A stretch of 64,000 nucleotides of DNA, from positions 2,294,001-2,358,000 of the forward strand of contig CP064997.1 of assembly GCA_016700055.1 (NCBI GenBank). Reading direction: 5' to 3'. The notes under the pieces are model-generated. The model was not told the DNA's origin. It saw nothing but the letters and a program-made list of their open reading frames with translations, and did no database searches. The DNA is from Actinomycetota bacterium (GTDB lineage: Bacteria > Actinomycetota > Acidimicrobiia > Acidimicrobiales > Ilumatobacteraceae). Of this stretch, positions 32,182 to 40,714 are shown piece after piece (within the stretch, counting starts at the first letter, position 1; each line of letters begins with the position of its first letter). A program made the position numbers and the translations under genes.

Positions 32182-33356
32182 CAGAGGCGCTGCAGGATCG
32201 TGCCCGTCGACACCGCGCCCCCGCAGCACATCGTCACCAGCGCGAACTCGGCGTCGCGCCGCTCCAGCTCGTGCAGGGCGGTGGTGATCAGCCTGCTGCC
32301 GGTGGAGCCGACGGGATGCCCGAGGGCGATCGCGCCACCGTTGACGTTGACCTTCGTCTCGAGCTCTTCCTCGGATATCCCGTATACGCTCGCCCACGAC
32401 ATCACGACGCTCGCGAACGCCTCGTTGATCTCGACGATGTCGATGTCGGCCATGGTCATCCCCGCGTCGGCGAGCACCTTCGCCGTCGACTGCACCGGGC
32501 CGTCGAGGTGGTAGTAGGGCTCGGCACCGACGAGGCATTGGGCGACGATGCGAGCCCGCGGGCGGAGCCCTTCTGCCTTGGCGCGCGCCTCGTCCATCCA
32601 CAGCACCGCTGCCGCGCCGTCGGAGATCTGGCTCGAGTTGCCCGCCGTGTGCATCCCGCCGGGCAGCACCGGGTTCAGCGCGGCCAGCTTCTCGGCCGAC
32701 GTCTCCCGTAGCCCGCCGTCGCGCGTGACCACGGTGGTGTTGCCGTCGGCGTCCGCGACCTCGACCGGGATGATCTCGCGCTCGAAGCGCCCTTCCTCGG
32801 TGGCCCGGATGGCCTTGCGCTGGGAGATCAGCCCGAGGTGGTCAACCTGGGCGCGGGTGATGCCGCGGCGCTGCGCGATCCGCTCGGCGGCGGTGAACTG
32901 GTCGGGCATGTCCAACGGGAAGTCGGCGTCCTTGGAGCTGCCGTTCACGAACTGCTCGTCGGCCGTGCGCGGCACGTTGGCGCCGAGCCACACCTTGCTC
33001 ATGTGCTCGACGCCGCACGCGATGCCGCTGTCGATCACCCCGGCGGCGATCATGTTGTGGATCATGTGGTTGGCCTGCTGGCTGGAGCCGCACTGGCAGT
33101 CGATCGTCGTCGCCGCCACCTCCCACGGCATGTTCGCCTGCAGCCACGACGTGCGGGTGACGTTCGACGCCTGCTCGCCGGCTTGGGTGACGCAGCCCCC
33201 GACGATCTGGCCGATCGATGCCGGGTCGAGCCCGGCTCGCTGCACCACGCCCACCTGCGCGGCGCCGAGCAGCCGAGAGGCGTGCATGTCGGCGAAGTAG
33301 CCGTTGCGCTTGCCGATTGCGGTGCGGCCGGCCTCGATGATGACGGGGTTGCCCAT
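32181..33356 (-). CDS. fadA5: Steroid side-chain thiolase, FadA5-like
   Basis: A 391-residue thiolase. The nucleophile Cys89 is in TTIDCQCGSSQQAN, the His in NGGAIALGHPVGSTGSR and the second Cys in TMCCGGAVSTG. Large segments (HTAGNSSQISDGAAAVLWMDE, GAEPYYHLDGPVQSTAKVL) match mycobacterial FadA5 as I recall it. FadA5 cleaves 3-oxo-chol-4-en-24-oyl-CoA, releasing acetyl-CoA during cholesterol side-chain beta-oxidation. It sits between the P450 gene (20 bp gap) and the TetR gene. The symbol reflects sequence similarity; the substrate is inferred. Confidence 0.87.
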   Translation of the reverse strand: MGNPVIIEAGRTAIGKRNGYFADMHASRLLGAAQVGVVQRAGLDPASIGQIVGGCVTQAGEQASNVTRTSWLQANMPWEVAATTIDCQCGSSQQANHMIHNMIAAGVIDSGIACGVEHMSKVWLGANVPRTADEQFVNGSSKDADFPLDMPDQFTAAERIAQRRGITRAQVDHLGLISQRKAIRATEEGRFEREIIPVEVADADGNTTVVTRDGGLRETSAEKLAALNPVLPGGMHTAGNSSQISDGAAAVLWMDEARAKAEGLRPRARIVAQCLVGAEPYYHLDGPVQSTAKVLADAGMTMADIDIVEINEAFASVVMSWASVYGISEEELETKVNVNGGAIALGHPVGSTGSRLITTALHELERRDAEFALVTMCCGGAVSTGTILQRL

Positions 33357-33376
33357 TGGGGGGTCCTTTCTCCGGG

Positions 33377-34591
33377 TCAGGCCGGGACCAGGCGAACCGG
33401 CAGGGTCTTGATGCCGTTAATGAACGAACTGCGCAGGCGGTGCACCTCGCCGGTCTGCTCGATGTGGTCACAGCGCCGGGCGAGCTCGTCGAACACGGCG
33501 CGCATCTCGAGCCGGGCGAGGTTGGAGCCGAGGCAGAAGTGCGGGCCGCCGCCGCCGAAGGTGAGGTGCGGGTTCGGCGAGCGGGTGATGTCGAAGGTGT
33601 CGGGGCGGTCGAAGACGTCTTCGTCGCGGTTGCCCGACGCGTAGAAGATGACCACGCTCTCGTTCTCGGCGATGTGCTGGCCGTGCAGCTCCACGTCGCA
33701 CGTGGCCGTGCGGCGGAAGAGGTTCACCGGTGTCGCCCAGCGCAGGATCTCCTCGACCGCGCTGTCGACGAGCGAGGGGTCGGCCCGCAGGCGCGCCCAC
33801 TCTGCCGGATGCTCCATCAGGGAGAGCACCCCGTGGCTGATGCCGTTGCGGGTGGTCTCGCTGCCGGCGACGCTGAGCAGCAGCACGAACAGGTTGAACT
33901 CGTGCTCGGAGAGCTGGTCGCCGTCTTCTGCACCGACGAGGATCGAGATGATGTCGTCGCGTGGGTTCGCCCGCCGGTCTGCGGCGAGCTCCTGGGCGTA
34001 CATGTAGAGCTCGCCCGCCGCTGCGGTGGCGTCCTCCATGCCGCTCGAATAGTCGGAGTCGCTCGTCGCGATCATCCGGTTCGACCAGTCGAACACCTTG
34101 TGCCGGTCTTCCATCGGGAGGCCCATCATCTCGGCGATCGCGATGAGCGGCAGCTCGGCGGCGACCTTGGTGACGAAGTCGACCTCGCCCTCTTCGATCG
34201 CCTCGTCGACGAGACGCTTGGTGACGTCTACGTAGTGGTCGGCGAGCATCTTGATCGCCCGCGGGGTGAACCCCCGGTTGACGAGGCCGCGCAGCCGGGT
34301 GTGCTCGGGTGGATCGGTGTCGATCAGCATCCGCGCCACTTCCATGTCGGCGCGGTCCTCGAACATCGTCACTCCCTTGCGCGCGGCCGAGTACGTCTGG
34401 AACTGGCGGCTGACGGCGACGATGTCGGCGTGGCGGGTGATGGCCCAGAACCAGGGCGTGTCGCCGGGGTTCTTGCCCTCGTGGCGGAAGATCGGCGCCT
34501 CACGGCGCAGGACGGCGAAGGTGTCGTGCGGCGGGCCGTCGACGTAGACGCCGTGGCTCTGGATGTCGACGAGTGAGGTGTCGATCGGCAT
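33377..34591 (-). CDS. Cytochrome P450, CYP125-like
   Basis: A 404-residue soluble P450. The heme Cys353 is in FGGGGPHFCLGSNLARLEM, the I-helix oxygen-activation motif is VAGSETTRNGI, and the ExxR pair is in EEILRWATPVNLFRRT. The C-terminus (LRSSFINGIKTLPVRL) and central segments closely resemble CYP125, which oxidises the terminal methyl of the cholesterol side chain to start its degradation. Its position between Ltp2-like and FadA5-like genes supports the same job. CYP142-like or another sterol/terpenoid specificity cannot be excluded. No ferredoxin gene is nearby. It starts 3 bp after the Ltp2-like gene ends. Confidence 0.85.
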   Translation of the reverse strand: MPIDTSLVDIQSHGVYVDGPPHDTFAVLRREAPIFRHEGKNPGDTPWFWAITRHADIVAVSRQFQTYSAARKGVTMFEDRADMEVARMLIDTDPPEHTRLRGLVNRGFTPRAIKMLADHYVDVTKRLVDEAIEEGEVDFVTKVAAELPLIAIAEMMGLPMEDRHKVFDWSNRMIATSDSDYSSGMEDATAAAGELYMYAQELAADRRANPRDDIISILVGAEDGDQLSEHEFNLFVLLLSVAGSETTRNGISHGVLSLMEHPAEWARLRADPSLVDSAVEEILRWATPVNLFRRTATCDVELHGQHIAENESVVIFYASGNRDEDVFDRPDTFDITRSPNPHLTFGGGGPHFCLGSNLARLEMRAVFDELARRCDHIEQTGEVHRLRSSFINGIKTLPVRLVPA

Positions 34592-34594
34592 GCT

Positions 34595-35785
34595 TCAGTA
34601 GTCCTTCCCGAGGATGAGGCCGCTCGTCGGGACGCCGGTGCCGGCGGTGACGAGGACGTGGTCGACATTACCGACTTGGTTCACGCTGGTCCCCCGCACC
34701 TGGCGCACACCTTCGGCGATCCCGTTCATGCCGTGGATGTACGCCTCGCCGAGCTGGCCGCCGTGGGTGTTGACGGGCAATCTCCCGCCGAGCTCGATCG
34801 CGCCGTCGGCGATGAAGTCCTTCGCCTCGCCGCGCCCGCAGAAGCCGAACTCCTCGAGCTGCATCAGCACGTACGGCGTGAAGTGGTCGTAGAGCACCGC
34901 GGTCTGGATGTCGGCCGGGGTGAGCCCCGACGAAGCCCACAGCTCGTCGGCGACGAGGCGCATCTCGGGGAGCTGGGCGATGTCGTCGCGGTAGAAGCTG
35001 CTCATCGTCCACTGCTCCTCGCCGGCTCCCTGCGCGCCGGCGACGATGATCGCCGGGGGCTGGGGCAGGTCACGGGCACGCTCGGCGGTCGTCACGACGA
35101 TCGCCTGGGCACCGTCGGACTCCTGACAGCAGTCGAGCAGGTGCAGCGGCTCGACGATCCACCGGCTCGCCTGGTGGTCTTCGAGGGTGATCGGCTGCTC
35201 GTAGAACCATGCCGCGGGGTTCGTCGCCGCGTGCTTGCGATCGGCGACGGCGATGCGGCCGAGGTCGGAGCTGGTGGCGCCGTACAGGTGCATGTAGCGC
35301 TGGGCGACCATCGCCACCCAGCTCGCCGGCGTGAGCAGCCCGAACGGGCTCGTCCAGGAGAACTGGGCTCTCTCCGCGGTGGCGGCGTTGGGCAGATCCT
35401 GCACGCCTGCGCCGAACCGGCGTCCGCTGCGCTCGTTGAAGGCGCGGTAGCAGACGACGACGTCGGCGACGCCGGTGGCCACCGCCATCGCGGCCATCAC
35501 CACCGTGGCGCACGCCGCGCCGCCGCCGTAGTGGATGCGGCTGAAGTGGCGCAGCTCGCCGATGCCGAGGTGACGGGCGAGCTCGATCTCGGGGTTGTTC
35601 TCGGCGGTGTACGCCACCAGGCCGTCGACGTCGGCGGGCACCAGGCCGGCGTCTTCGACCGCGGCGAGCACGCTCTCGCAGGCGAGGCTCATCTCGCTGC
35701 GCCCGGACTCCTTCGAGAACTCCGTCGCCCCGATGCCGACGATCGCCGCCTGCCCGCCCAGCTTGTTGCCCTTGGCCTTGCTCAC
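34595..35785 (-). CDS. Thiolase-fold lipid-transfer protein, Ltp2-like aldolase
   Basis: A 396-residue SCP-x/thiolase-like protein. It has AAIVGIGATEFSK at the N-terminus, HYGGGAACATVVMAAMAVATG, and C-terminal YDHFTPYVLMQLEEFGF and PVNTHGGQLGEAYIHGMNG, but no thiolase CGSG nucleophile. In Mycobacterium Ltp2 binds the DUF35 domain of ChsH2 and performs retro-aldol cleavage of the 17-hydroxy-C22 acyl-CoA, releasing propionyl-CoA. A ChsH2-like gene lies three genes upstream in the same operon, so the partner is present. The GTG start overlaps the ChsH1-like stop (GTGA). Confidence 0.87.
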   Translation of the reverse strand: MSKAKGNKLGGQAAIVGIGATEFSKESGRSEMSLACESVLAAVEDAGLVPADVDGLVAYTAENNPEIELARHLGIGELRHFSRIHYGGGAACATVVMAAMAVATGVADVVVCYRAFNERSGRRFGAGVQDLPNAATAERAQFSWTSPFGLLTPASWVAMVAQRYMHLYGATSSDLGRIAVADRKHAATNPAAWFYEQPITLEDHQASRWIVEPLHLLDCCQESDGAQAIVVTTAERARDLPQPPAIIVAGAQGAGEEQWTMSSFYRDDIAQLPEMRLVADELWASSGLTPADIQTAVLYDHFTPYVLMQLEEFGFCGRGEAKDFIADGAIELGGRLPVNTHGGQLGEAYIHGMNGIAEGVRQVRGTSVNQVGNVDHVLVTAGTGVPTSGLILGKDY

Positions 35786-36198
35786 GGCAGCTCCACCTCC
35801 ACCGTGGCGTTGACGTGGTCGCCGAGGCTGTTGGCGCCGCGCACGGTGACCCGTACGGCGCGCTCGTCGTCGACCTTCTCGCTCACCTGGCCGGTCATGT
35901 GCATGGTGTCGCCGGGGTAGTTCGGGGCGCCGAGGCGCACCTTCACCGAGCGCACCAATGCGTCGGGGCCTGCCCAGTCGGTGACGAAGCGCCCGACGAA
36001 GCCGTTCGTGGTGAGGATGTTCATGATGATGTCCTTCGAACCGCGCTCGACGGCGAGCCCCGGGTCGTGGTGCACCTCTTGGTAGTCGCGGGTGGCGATC
36101 GCGGTGGCGACGATCAGCGTGCGGGTGAGCGCGATGTCGAGCGGGGGCAGCTCGTCGCCGACTTGCACGTCGTCGTAGCGCAGCGTGGTCAGGTTCAT
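35782..36198 (-). CDS. MaoC-like enoyl-CoA hydratase subunit, ChsH1-like
   Basis: A 138-residue single hot-dog domain. The hydratase-2 signature with catalytic Asp and His is visible in IATRDYQEVHHDPGLA (near residue 40). ChsH1 of Mycobacterium has about this length and provides the catalytic residues of the ChsH1-ChsH2 heterocomplex that hydrates the C22 side-chain enoyl-CoA. The ATG at 36198 gives MNLTTLRYDD. It lies 23 bp after an acyl-CoA dehydrogenase gene and is coupled to the Ltp2-like gene. Confidence 0.85.
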   Translation of the reverse strand: MNLTTLRYDDVQVGDELPPLDIALTRTLIVATAIATRDYQEVHHDPGLAVERGSKDIIMNILTTNGFVGRFVTDWAGPDALVRSVKVRLGAPNYPGDTMHMTGQVSEKVDDERAVRVTVRGANSLGDHVNATVEVELP

Positions 36199-36221
36199 GG
36201 GTGTGGCTCCGGGCTTGGGCG

Positions 36222-37337
36222 TCAGGCGGTGGCGATGAGCCGGCCGAGTCGGGCGAGGTGGGAGCTGGCGCCGCCGAGCGCGGTGGCGAGCTGCGTGCCC
36301 CACAGGAAGTAGCGGTGCACCGGGTAGTCGACGTCGGAACCGATCCCGCCGTGCAGGTGCTGGCCGGCGAGCACCACCTGCTGGGCACCTTCCGTGGCCC
36401 AGTAGGCGGCCACGGCGACGTCGCGGGCGGCGTCGAGGCCCGAGGACAGCCGCCAGGCCGCGTTGAGGGCGGTGACGCGCATCGCCTCGGTGGTGATGTA
36501 GCCGTCGGCGGCACGCTGCCCGGTGGCCTGGAACGCCGAGAGGGGGCGACCGAACTGGATGCGGGTGGACAGGTGCTCGGCGGTCATCTTGAGCGAACCC
36601 TCGGCGACGCCCACCTGCAGGGCGGCGATCGCCACCAGCGAGTGCTCGGCCAGTGCCCGCAGCACGTCGGCGCCAGCGCCTCCGGGCTCACCGAGCACCT
36701 GCTCGGAGGCGACGGTGAGGTCGAGGTCGAGCTCGGCCTGGGGCTCGTGGTTCGTCGTGGAGAGCGGCGTGACGCGTAGGCCGGCCGCGGCGTCGGCGGT
36801 GTCGACGACGGCGACCAGCGGCGCGCCGTCGGGCAGGCTCGCGCTCACCAGCAGGATCGCCGCGTTCTGGGCGTGCGGCACGGCCGGCTTCACGCCGGCC
36901 AGGTGCACGCCGCTGCCGGTGGGGGTGGCCCGCAGCGAGGGGTGGGTGAGGTCGTTCGCGCCCGGCTCGGCCAGCGCGATCGCGACCACCTCGCCGGCGG
37001 CGATGCGGGGCAGGTAGCGCTGCTGCTGCTCGGGTGTGCCGTGGCGGGCGAGCACCAGGGCGGCGACCATCGAAGGCGCGAGCGGCACGGGTGCCACCCG
37101 GCGGCCGAGCTCGGTCAGCACGAGGGCGGCCTCTACCATCCCCATCCCGCTGCCGCCGTGTTCCTCGGGAACGCAGAGCGCCTGGATGCCGCTCGCCGCG
37201 AGCTGGGCCCACAGCTCGCGGTCGAAGCCGTCGGCGCTCTCGACCTCTTTCACGCGCTCGGGTGGCGCCTGGCCCTCGAAGATCTGGCGGGCGAGGTCAC
37301 GCACCACCTCTTGTTCTTCGGTCAGGTCGAAGTTCAC
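36222..37337 (-). CDS. Acyl-CoA dehydrogenase, ChsE1/FadE28-like subunit
   Basis: A 371-residue acyl-CoA dehydrogenase fold protein: ALCVPEEHGGSGMGMVEAALVLTELGRRV near residue 60, a shortened middle beta domain (ALAEPGAND), IQFGRPLSAFQATGQRAAD and the C-terminal LAGQHLHGGIGSDVDYPVHRYFLWG. Divergent, slightly short dehydrogenase subunits like this pair with a canonical one to form alpha2-beta2 enzymes acting on steroid-CoA esters. The likely partner is the 38398-39609 product. The GTG start at 37337 overlaps the ChsH2-like stop (GTGA). Confidence 0.85.
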   Translation of the reverse strand: MNFDLTEEQEVVRDLARQIFEGQAPPERVKEVESADGFDRELWAQLAASGIQALCVPEEHGGSGMGMVEAALVLTELGRRVAPVPLAPSMVAALVLARHGTPEQQQRYLPRIAAGEVVAIALAEPGANDLTHPSLRATPTGSGVHLAGVKPAVPHAQNAAILLVSASLPDGAPLVAVVDTADAAAGLRVTPLSTTNHEPQAELDLDLTVASEQVLGEPGGAGADVLRALAEHSLVAIAALQVGVAEGSLKMTAEHLSTRIQFGRPLSAFQATGQRAADGYITTEAMRVTALNAAWRLSSGLDAARDVAVAAYWATEGAQQVVLAGQHLHGGIGSDVDYPVHRYFLWGTQLATALGGASSHLARLGRLIATA

Positions 37338-38365
37338 GAGCTTGCTCCCTCTGTAGGGGCCGGCGCGGTGTCGCCGTCGACGATCGCGAACGGCAGCATC
37401 GTGCCCTCGCCGGCGTCGCGGACCTCGATGCGCACCGGCGCACCGATGACGAGGGACTCGCGCGGGGTGTCGGCGGTGTTCATCACCATGCGGATCACCT
37501 GGCCCGGCGCGGAGCCCGCCAGCTCGACGAGCGCGATCGGAAGGGGGTAGTCGAAGCTCGGCACCTGCGGGAAGTGCGTGACGACGAAGCTGTGGATCGT
37601 GCCGGCGAGCGGTGCGTCGACCTGCTCCCAGTCGAGGGAGTGGCAGCTCCGGCACATCGGCCCCGGCGGGTGGCGCAGCAGCCCACACGACGCGCACCGC
37701 TGGACGAGGAGCCGCCCCTCACCCAGCGCGTCGAACCACCAGCCGGTGTCGGGCGTGGTCGCCGCGTACGGCCGCGGCGGGCGTGCGGGGGGCGCCGGCG
37801 CCTTCGGCCGGGGACGGAAGCGAATGATGCGGAACAGCATCGAGCCGACCAGCTCGCCGGCGGCGTCGTAGTAGTCCTGGCGGGTGGTCACGAAGTGACC
37901 CGTGCCGAGCCCGGTCGTCTTCTCCTCGCTGATCGAGTCGATGACGGTGCGCATCGTCAACCGGTCACCGGGGCGCAGGTAGCGCACGTAGGTCTGCTCG
38001 CTGTTGGTGGCGACGACGCTGGTGAAGCCCTTCGCGAACAGCAGCTCGTTCATCTGCACGTACGGGCTGTCACCGCCGCGGCTCGGGCCCTCGATGCCGG
38101 TCATCACCCACGCCTGCAGCATCGTCGGCGGGGCGACGAGGCCGCCGTGCACGCTGCGCGCGGCGGCCGCGGGGTCGGTGTACACGGGGTTCTCGTCGCC
38201 GAGCGTCTCCACCAGGTGGCGCACCATCGGCGCGTTGACCTCGTCGGGGCCGGGCACGGGCGGCCCGATCTCGAGCCCGACGAAGCTCTGCAAGGTGGCG
38301 TAGAACGCGGCCTTCTCCTCGGCGGTCTCGGTGTCGCCGGCAGCGGTCGTCGTCGAATCGCTCAT
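37334..38365 (-). CDS. MaoC-DUF35 fusion protein, ChsH2-like
   Basis: A 343-residue two-domain protein. Residues 25-185 are a MaoC-like hot-dog domain in which the hydratase motif reads LGDENPVYTDPAAAA, with Tyr where the catalytic His is expected, as suits a non-catalytic partner of ChsH1. Residues 210-330 are DUF35: a rubredoxin-like zinc ribbon (QRCASCGLLRHPPGPMCRSC) followed by an OB fold. This is the layout of mycobacterial ChsH2, whose DUF35 part recruits the Ltp2 aldolase. Both partners are encoded downstream in the same operon. The ATG at 38365 gives MSDSTTTAAG. Confidence 0.87.
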   Translation of the reverse strand: MSDSTTTAAGDTETAEEKAAFYATLQSFVGLEIGPPVPGPDEVNAPMVRHLVETLGDENPVYTDPAAAARSVHGGLVAPPTMLQAWVMTGIEGPSRGGDSPYVQMNELLFAKGFTSVVATNSEQTYVRYLRPGDRLTMRTVIDSISEEKTTGLGTGHFVTTRQDYYDAAGELVGSMLFRIIRFRPRPKAPAPPARPPRPYAATTPDTGWWFDALGEGRLLVQRCASCGLLRHPPGPMCRSCHSLDWEQVDAPLAGTIHSFVVTHFPQVPSFDYPLPIALVELAGSAPGQVIRMVMNTADTPRESLVIGAPVRIEVRDAGEGTMLPFAIVDGDTAPAPTEGASS

Positions 38366-38397
38366 GGTGGTCGTCCTTGGGATGCTGGAGAGACCCG

Positions 38398-39609
38398 CTA
38401 TGCCCTGGTCAAGGCCTGCCAAGGCAGGCCCTTGTCCGGGTCGGGCTCTCGGGGTAGGCCGAGACCGCGCTCGGCGATGATGTTGTGCTGGATCTCGTCG
38501 GTGCCCCCGCCGATGCGGATCGAGTACTGGCCGAGGAACTGCTGGCCCCAGGCGTCGTTCTCGGCGGCGTCCTCGCCGGCGAGCGTGCCGGCCGCGCCGA
38601 GGATCTGCATCGCCACGTCGCCGCTGCGCGCCCAGTGCTGCGCGACGGCGAGCTTGAGCACGAGCATCTCCAAGCCGGGCATCTTGCGCTGGCTCATCGC
38701 CGTGCGCATCCGGTAGCGCATGTACTTCATCGTCTCTTCGCGGCAATGCGCCTTGACGAGGCTCTGGCGCACGGCGGGGTCGTCGGCCTTGCCGTAGCGC
38801 TGCGCGAGGTCGATCAGCTGGGCGACGGGCCACCCGCCGCCGCTGCCGATGACTCCCCGCTCGCTGGTGAGGGTGGTCTGGGCGACGGCCCAGCCGCCGT
38901 TCACCTCGCCGACGACGTTCTCGACCGGGATGCGCACGTCGGTGAGGAAGGTCTCGTTGAAGTGCTTGATCCCCGTGATCTGGGTGATCGGGCGCACCTC
39001 GATCCCCGGGCTCGACATGTCGACGATGAAGTAGGTGATCCCGGCGTGCTTGCGTACCGACGGGTCGGTGCGGGCGAGCAGGATCCCGTACTCGGCGAAC
39101 TGGCCGAAGCTCGTCCACACCTTCTGGCCGTTCACCACGTAATGGTCGCCGTCGAGCTCGGCGCGGGTGGCCAGGCCGGCGAGGTCGCTGCCCGCGCCCG
39201 GCTCGCTGAACAGCTGGCACCACACCTCGTCACCGCGCAGGATCCGGGCCAGGTGGCGCTCCTTCTGCTCCGGCGACCCGTGGGCGATCAGCGTCGGCCC
39301 GACCATCCCGATCGACACCGCGAACGCGCCGACGGACACGTCGTAGTTGGCCTGCTCCTCGCCGAAGATGGCGGCCTGGATCGAGCTCGCGCCGCGCCCG
39401 CCGTACTCCGTCGGCCAGGTGATCCCCGCCCAGCCGTGGTCGGCGAGCACGCGTTGCCAGTCACGGCACCTCTGGATGTGGGCCGCGAGCCCACCGGCGG
39501 GGGCTGCGACCTGGGCGTCACCGCTCTCGCGACGGCTCGCTTGCTGGTCGAGCCAGGCACGGGCCTCGGCGCGGAACGCGGCCTCCTCGGGCGTGTCGCC
39601 GATGTGCAT
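38398..39609 (-). CDS. Acyl-CoA dehydrogenase, ChsE2/FadE29-like subunit
   Basis: A 403-residue acyl-CoA dehydrogenase. Signatures: GWAGITWPTEYGGRGASSIQ, VWCQLFSEPGAGSDLAGLATRAE, YVVNGQKVWTSFGQFAEYGILLARTD, and the C-terminal RIGGGTDEIQHNIIAERGLGLPREP. The gene opens the eight-gene leftward operon that ends with the TetR gene, and the palindromic operator lies 72 bp upstream (39681-39701). It is the likely canonical partner of the 36222-37337 subunit in an alpha2-beta2 steroid-CoA dehydrogenase. AGGGGGA upstream of the ATG is a possible ribosome binding site. Confidence 0.88.
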   Translation of the reverse strand: MHIGDTPEEAAFRAEARAWLDQQASRRESGDAQVAAPAGGLAAHIQRCRDWQRVLADHGWAGITWPTEYGGRGASSIQAAIFGEEQANYDVSVGAFAVSIGMVGPTLIAHGSPEQKERHLARILRGDEVWCQLFSEPGAGSDLAGLATRAELDGDHYVVNGQKVWTSFGQFAEYGILLARTDPSVRKHAGITYFIVDMSSPGIEVRPITQITGIKHFNETFLTDVRIPVENVVGEVNGGWAVAQTTLTSERGVIGSGGGWPVAQLIDLAQRYGKADDPAVRQSLVKAHCREETMKYMRYRMRTAMSQRKMPGLEMLVLKLAVAQHWARSGDVAMQILGAAGTLAGEDAAENDAWGQQFLGQYSIRIGGGTDEIQHNIIAERGLGLPREPDPDKGLPWQALTRA

Positions 39610-39680
39610 GCGTGCGCTATCCCCCTGTGCCTTCTAGAGGAGACGGTGTGGCAGACCCACGAGAGCCGTGCCCTGTCCCG

Positions 39681-39701
39681 TTTCTGACAGTCTGTCAGAA
39701 A
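39681..39701. promoter_or_regulatory. TetR-type operator, site 2, upstream of the igr-like operon
   Basis: A perfect palindrome with arms TTTCTGACAG and CTGTCAGAAA around a single T. With the core written as CTGACA-N3-TGTCAG, its spacing equals that of the other four sites. It lies 72 bp upstream of the first gene of the leftward operon, and 37 bp downstream of the end of the SDR gene that runs toward it on the same strand. Confidence 0.82.
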
Positions 39702-39737
39702 GCTTCGCGGGGGCTGCAACCGGTCGCTGCCGCCGGC

Positions 39738-40688
39738 TCAATCGCGCCACGCGGCCTCGCCGGTGTAGAAGGCGAGCTCGTCGCGCCCGCTCGTCACCAC
39801 CCCCGAGCCGTCCATCGATACGACCTCGGCCCAGCGGTCGCGGACGTCTTCGATGGTGAGCTCGCCCCCCCGGTCGAGTCCGGGCACCCCGACGGTGGCG
39901 ATCCTGGCCACCCGGCCGACGCCGGCGGTGATCAGCTCTCCCGTGCAGGGCACGTCGTCGTGGACCAGCCAGCACGCGGCCGGCGAGCAGAGGCTGGGAG
40001 GGAAGTGCTCCTCCATCCACCGGCGGGTGTCCTCGTGCGGGTTGAGCGCGGCCGAGCGGGTGTACCCGATCGGCAAGATGGCGTTGACGGTGATGCCGTG
40101 CGGCTCGCCCTCGACCGCGAGCGACCTGGTGAGGCCGAAGAGGCCGGCCTTGGCCATCGAGTACGCGGGCATGCCGGCGCTGCCGAGCGCCGACCCGGAG
40201 GCGGTGAACAGCACCCGGCCGAAGCCCTGCCCACGCAGCACCGGCCACGCGGCGCGGGTCACGTAGAACGACCCGACGAGGTGCGTCGACACGATCACCT
40301 CCACCTGCTCGTCGGTCGTCTGCTCGATCGTGCCGGTCGGCCCACCGCGACCAGCGTTGTTGAGCACGATGTGCAGTGCGCCGAACTCGGCTACCGCGCG
40401 GCGCACGATGGCGGCCGCGCCGTCGGCGTCGGCGACGGAATGGGTCTCCGCGACGGCCAGGCCACCGGCGGCGACGATGTCGTCGGCGGTCGACCGCGCG
40501 TGCTCGGCGGAGGCGTCGTTGACGACCACTTGCGCGCCGCGGGCACCGAGCAGCAGGGCGTGCTCGCGGCCGAGGCCGCGGCCCGCACCGGTGACGATCG
40601 CCACTCGGCCGTCGAAGCGCACCTCCCCCGCGGTGGGGGTCGATCCGTTGGCGGTGGCGGGCGTCGATCGGGTCGATTGGGCGGCCAT
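39738..40688 (-). CDS. SDR-family dehydrogenase, MFE-2/17-beta-HSD4-like
   Basis: A 316-residue short-chain dehydrogenase. The NAD motif TGAGRGLGREHALLLGARGAQVVVND resembles the dehydrogenase domain of peroxisomal multifunctional enzyme type 2, followed by NNAGRGG and the catalytic YSMAKAG. Such enzymes oxidise 3-hydroxyacyl-CoA or 17-hydroxysteroids, a step that fits side-chain beta-oxidation beside the igr-like operon. The C-terminal 60 residues extend beyond the usual SDR core. It is transcribed toward the operon, with the operator at 39681-39701 in between. Confidence 0.85.
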   Translation of the reverse strand: MAAQSTRSTPATANGSTPTAGEVRFDGRVAIVTGAGRGLGREHALLLGARGAQVVVNDASAEHARSTADDIVAAGGLAVAETHSVADADGAAAIVRRAVAEFGALHIVLNNAGRGGPTGTIEQTTDEQVEVIVSTHLVGSFYVTRAAWPVLRGQGFGRVLFTASGSALGSAGMPAYSMAKAGLFGLTRSLAVEGEPHGITVNAILPIGYTRSAALNPHEDTRRWMEEHFPPSLCSPAACWLVHDDVPCTGELITAGVGRVARIATVGVPGLDRGGELTIEDVRDRWAEVVSMDGSGVVTSGRDELAFYTGEAAWRD

Positions 40689-40714
40689 CGGCTCGCACCG
40701 TACAGTCCGGTTGC

